Shown here: one piece after another, positions 5,391 to 8,049 of the stretch
Position numbering within the stretch: the first letter of the stretch is position 1
Layout: each line of letters begins with the position of its first letter
NCBI GenBank assembly: GCA_029256365.1
Contig: JAQSYB010000152.1
Coordinates: forward strand, 1-8,049
Length of the DNA: 8,049 bases
Origin: Clostridia bacterium
Lineage (GTDB): Bacteria > Bacillota > Clostridia > Lutisporales > Lutisporaceae
Direction: 5' to 3'
Notes under the pieces: model-generated
Database searches by the model: none
What the model was told of the DNA's origin: nothing
The model's input: the letters and a program-made list of their open reading frames with translations, nothing else
Position numbers and translations under genes: made by a program

Positions 5391-5481
5391 TAGTTTTTTA
5401 TAGTATGATTATAATCCGAAAACCGTGTTATCTTTGTTATGAGATTTAGCTGTAATTTGTGGTCATCTTCTATGTAGCACA

Positions 5482-5539
5482 GTCATTCTGAACGCAGTGA
5501 AGAATCTTAAGAAGGACTCTTCACTGCGTTCAGAGTGAC
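5482..5539. repeat. Inverted-repeat copy of the dispersed element (24-bp arms)
   Basis: The left arm (5482-5505) starts GTCATTCTGAACGCAGTGAA and equals the left half of the copy at 92-150. The right arm (5516-5539) is its inverse with two mismatches, and 10 bases separate the arms. As RNA it would form a long hairpin on either strand. It begins 14 bases past the stop of the amidohydrolase gene. No U-tract follows, but no other terminator for that gene is visible, so it may still define or protect the 3' end. Confidence 0.75.
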
Positions 5540-5553
5540 AGAAATAGGTTATC

Positions 5554-6717
5554 TTATTCGGCTCTTTGAAAGACGACTTTCCCATCAATTAATACAGTTG
5601 TTGATTTTGAAGTCACATCAAAGGGATGCCCGTCAAATATAGCAATATCCGCATCCTTACCTACCTCTAGACTTCCCAGTTTATTCTTTAATCCCAAAAC
5701 CTCAGCAGCATTGATGGTGATTGCTTTTAGGGCTTCCATTTCATCCATGCCGTCCTTTACTGCCAAGCCGGCACACATAGATAAATATTGAATCGGAACT
5801 ACTGGATGATCTGTAGTTATTGCAACCTTTAGCCCAGCCCTGGACATAATCGCAGGGGATTTAAAGGTTTTGTTCTTCAGCTCGTATTTTGTTCTTTCTG
5901 TCAACTGAGGTCCGCTGATAATATATTTATTTTCCTTAAGCAAATCCTCGACAATCAGATGCCCCTCTGTACAATGATCCAGAGTGATATCTACATCAAA
6001 TTCCTTTGCAATTCTTAGTGCAGTAAATATATCATCTGTTCTATGGGCATGAGCTTTCAAAGGGATTTCTTTGTTCAGCACCTTTACCAAAGGCTCCAGT
6101 CTGATATCAAAGTCAGGCTTTTTACTGGAATCATCCGCTGCCTTTTCAAGCTTTTCTTTGTAAATTTTTGCCTTATAAAGCTGTTCTCTCAGTATCGCTG
6201 CAGTTGCCATTCTGGTAGTAGGCGACTTCTTCTGATTTGAATATGTCCTCTTTGGATTTTCACCAAATGCAATTTTAAGTGCTGCAGTTTCATTTATTAT
6301 CATATCGTCAATTCTATGACCATAGGTCTTTATTGTTGAAAAGATACCGCCAATCACATTGGCACTTCCAGGCCCTGTACATACTGTGGTAACCCCACCT
6401 TCTCTTGCTTCCTCAAAGGTTTTGTCCATTGGATAAATAGCATCTATGGCACGTAAATGAGCTGTAACAGGGTCTACGGACTCATTGCCATCTGCACCTT
6501 CAAAGCCGATTGAATCCTCCCACATGCCCAAGTGGCAGTGGGCGTCAATAAAGCCAGGGAATACAAATTTACCTGTTGCATCGATTACCTCTGCATCAAT
6601 TGGTATCTCAACATTGTCACCTACAGCAACTATTTTGCCATGTTCAATTAGTATGCTTCCTTTTTCAATGACTGCCCCAGTCATGGTATAAAGCTTGCCA
6701 TTTTTGATATGTATCAT
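5554..6717 (-). CDS. Amidohydrolase-superfamily metal-dependent hydrolase, substrate unknown
   Basis: This is a 387-residue cytoplasmic enzyme of the imidazolonepropionase-like amidohydrolase group. It has an N-terminal beta-sandwich piece (1-50), then the TIM-barrel metal site. His60 and His62 lie in FIDAHCHLG, His223 and His225 in KAHAHRTDD, His248 in TLDHCTEGH and Asp303 in TTDHPVVP, together with the stretch ALKIAFGENPKR (146-157). The C-terminal part (NAAEVLGLKNKLGSLEVGKD, DADIAIFDGHPFD) closes the sandwich as usual for the family. All expected metal ligands are present, so it is probably active. The substrate cannot be told from sequence or context, since the neighbours are unrelated. 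AGGGGG lies about 8 bases before the ATG. It stands alone, with its own promoter. The length is complete and no frameshift is seen. Confidence 0.9.
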   Translation of the reverse strand: MIHIKNGKLYTMTGAVIEKGSILIEHGKIVAVGDNVEIPIDAEVIDATGKFVFPGFIDAHCHLGMWEDSIGFEGADGNESVDPVTAHLRAIDAIYPMDKTFEEAREGGVTTVCTGPGSANVIGGIFSTIKTYGHRIDDMIINETAALKIAFGENPKRTYSNQKKSPTTRMATAAILREQLYKAKIYKEKLEKAADDSSKKPDFDIRLEPLVKVLNKEIPLKAHAHRTDDIFTALRIAKEFDVDITLDHCTEGHLIVEDLLKENKYIISGPQLTERTKYELKNKTFKSPAIMSRAGLKVAITTDHPVVPIQYLSMCAGLAVKDGMDEMEALKAITINAAEVLGLKNKLGSLEVGKDADIAIFDGHPFDVTSKSTTVLIDGKVVFQRAE

Positions 6718-6753
6718 GTATTTAACCCCCTTGAAAATTACTTATCTAATATT

Positions 6754-6762
6754 ATTATAGCA
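6754..6762 (-). promoter_or_regulatory. Extended -10 promoter of the amidohydrolase gene
   Basis: The minus strand carries TGCTATAAT, a consensus -10 with the TGn extension, about 37 bases before the start codon. No good -35 hexamer lies 16-18 bases upstream, which extended -10 promoters can tolerate. Confidence 0.5.
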
Positions 6763-6782
6763 TAGGAAATAATTGAACATAT

Positions 6783-6825
6783 TTATAAAAAAGAAGATGC
6801 TGTCTATTACAACGCATCTTCTTTT
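6783..6825 (-). terminator. Intrinsic terminator of the repeat-domain protein gene
   Basis: On the minus strand, AAAAGAAGATGC and GCATCTTCTTTT form a perfect 12-bp stem around a 13-base loop, followed by further T. It begins 14 bases past the stop codon at 6839-6841. Confidence 0.85.
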
Positions 6826-6838
6826 AAGGGCTTAGTTG

Positions 6839-7831
6839 TTAATTTTCTGAATCTATTTGTATTATTGTCAAGTTGCCAGCATTATCGGTCACTTCAACCT
6901 GAACTACTATTTCCCCTTGACTTAGCAAGTCATTCCATGTCTGATCAGCATAGTTCATTGTATCATATTTCGAATCTACAGTAGTTTGCATAAGTGTATC
7001 AGCAGGAACTATAGCTATATAGCTTCGGTTCCCTTCAAAGCCCTGACTGTATTTCTCACTTGATGGACCATTTAAATAACCAGACCAATATTTATTCTTT
7101 GTTACAGGAGTACCATTTGCTCTTAGTAAATCTACAAATTCATCATTTACTATTGTTCCATATCTTATCACGATATTTCCCAAGCTAGTCATACTTAAAT
7201 CTATATCCTCATTAACCTCGAACTCAACGTTGATTCTATTTACGCCATCAAAGTAAACTCTGCCAGCACTAATTACTGGTTCTGTTGTATCAGGAACTGT
7301 AATCAGTGTCTCAAAATCTGCTGTTGATTCTGATAAGCTATTGTTCTCTACAATATAAATGTTGTTGTATATGTCTACTATTGTTATTACTGCTTTGGTA
7401 GGCCTATCATCTGTTGTCCAATCGAATTCTCCTAAGTCCCAGTATTCTTCTACATAGCTTCCCTCAGTAATGATGAAAGGTGTGCTATGGCCTTTTGCTG
7501 GTGCCTCTTCATTTATCATATCCATATCCGCACTATTTGTAACGAATGGTTCTTCACCATCTTTGAAAAGGCTTACTTCCATGCTAGCTATGTCAGCTGT
7601 ATTTAGACTCTTTAATTCAAAGCCTACGTTTATTCCCTTATAGTCTGCTCCACTATGTGTATTGAAGTTCTCTGCTACAACATATGCAGCTGCTTCTTCA
7701 TTCCTATAAGTTGCTGGGAACAACTCTTCCCATGTCGGATGACTTGGTGCACTTGCTTGTAAGTTTGCATTTTCTACTGTATATGTTTTGCCATATACAT
7801 CTGTTATTGTTATAACAGCTTTTGTTGGCTG
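6839..7831 (-). CDS. C-terminal part of a repeat-domain protein, probably extracellular (downstream of a frame break)
   Basis: This open frame encodes about 330 residues from QPTKAVITITDVYG to the stop. I do not recognise a named family. It holds the end of one repeat unit, a second complete unit (starting AENFNTHSGADYKGINVG, with STPFIITEGSY, then YWDLGEFDW, then RPTKAVITIVDIYNNIYIVE), and a different C-terminal domain from DTTEPVISAGRVYF onward that ends VEVTDNAGNLTIIQIDSEN. It is acidic, rich in beta-branched residues and lacks cysteine, like stacked Ig-like domains of secreted or wall proteins (inference). No sorting signal, SLH domain or membrane anchor is present at the C-terminus. There is no start codon with a ribosome binding site: the first possible one, a TTG at 7723, lies inside the repeat. 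It is therefore the continuation of the fragment at 7704-8049. Confidence 0.75.
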   Translation of the reverse strand, partial: QPTKAVITITDVYGKTYTVENANLQASAPSHPTWEELFPATYRNEEAAAYVVAENFNTHSGADYKGINVGFELKSLNTADIASMEVSLFKDGEEPFVTNSADMDMINEEAPAKGHSTPFIITEGSYVEEYWDLGEFDWTTDDRPTKAVITIVDIYNNIYIVENNSLSESTADFETLITVPDTTEPVISAGRVYFDGVNRINVEFEVNEDIDLSMTSLGNIVIRYGTIVNDEFVDLLRANGTPVTKNKYWSGYLNGPSSEKYSQGFEGNRSYIAIVPADTLMQTTVDSKYDTMNYADQTWNDLLSQGEIVVQVEVTDNAGNLTIIQIDSEN

Positions 7832-8049
7832 TATATGTTCCTTCTGCTATGATGAACGGAGTGCTAAATTTGCTACCTTTAACAGTCCTTATCTTATTCA
7901 TCATACCTGTATTTGTAGCTAGTAGATCATTACCTGAATATAGATCAACACTCATTGATGAAATATGGTTCACGTTAGTTGCAGCACCTATATCCCAACC
8001 TACATTTATTCCTACATAACTTGATGCCTTATGAGTATTGAAGTTCTCT
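7704..8049 (-). pseudogene. Upstream fragment of the repeat-domain protein, frame broken near 7832, 5' end outside window
   Basis: The frame is open from the window edge (ENFNTHKASSYVGINVGWD) through SSMSVDLYSGNDLLATNTG to STPFIIAEGTY. It then runs into meaningless residues and a stop at 7704. In the next repeat the matching motif STPFIITEGSY is followed by 16 residues containing YWDLGEFDW before RPTKAV. Here QPTKAV follows after a single base, in another frame. About 47 bp are thus missing, and a restored unit would be 141 residues (423 bp, against 376 bp seen). The two units differ widely at DNA level, so the duplication is old. The start codon and any signal peptide lie beyond the window. 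It is either a disabled gene or an assembly deletion. Confidence 0.75.

Noticed and set aside
5482..5539. CRISPR-like or transposon-end interpretation of the 24-bp inverted repeat
   Set aside because: There is only one inverted pair with a 10-base gap, no spacers, no adjacent transposase and no visible target duplication.
6839..7723. Independent 294-residue gene starting at the TTG at 7723
   Set aside because: The TTG is a Leu codon inside a repeat unit (EELFPATY) and lacks a ribosome binding site; the frame continues upstream to the break near 7832.

Overview
The window is AT-rich with all genes on the minus strand. It reads as a fragment of a low-GC Gram-positive anaerobe, probably class Clostridia. 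The evidence is strong AGGAGG-type ribosome binding sites, short U-tailed intrinsic terminators, an FMN riboswitch in front of a RibU-type riboflavin transporter, a tsaE-tsaB-rimI cluster, and dispersed palindromic intergenic repeats. The genus cannot be fixed from the sequence alone. I see no rRNA, tRNA, CRISPR array, transposase or phage gene.

Transcription runs from high to low coordinates. At the right edge (6839-8049) lies the C-terminal part of a large protein built from repeated domains, probably extracellular. Its start is outside the window, and its reading frame is broken near 7832 by an apparent out-of-frame deletion. Next is a monocistronic amidohydrolase (5554-6717). A 24-bp inverted repeat follows, and then the promoter, FMN riboswitch, intrinsic terminator and coding region of ribU (5390 down to 4564). 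The tsaE-tsaB/rimI operon (4486 down to 2871) supplies t6A tRNA-modification proteins. In it tsaB is fused in frame to rimI, but rimI has lost the helix after its acetyl-CoA motif together with the reading frame. A 240-bp spacer of hairpins and helically phased A-tracts separates this from a three-gene envelope-response operon (2626 down to 589): an ECF sigma factor with a TTG start, a zinc-binding transmembrane anti-sigma factor, and a membrane protein with a bactofilin-like repeat region. The left end holds a small unknown gene (192-419) and two copies of a dispersed repeat (1-150).

Most of the content is housekeeping or regulatory. The observations most worth following are the ECF/anti-sigma/bactofilin-like operon, the two out-of-frame deletions (rimI and the repeat protein), the riboswitch whose conserved 5' strand is duplicated exactly as the 3' arm of its own terminator, and the dispersed palindromic repeat family. 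I found no convincing evidence of a wholly new system. The sigma-operon effector protein is the best candidate for poorly described biology.
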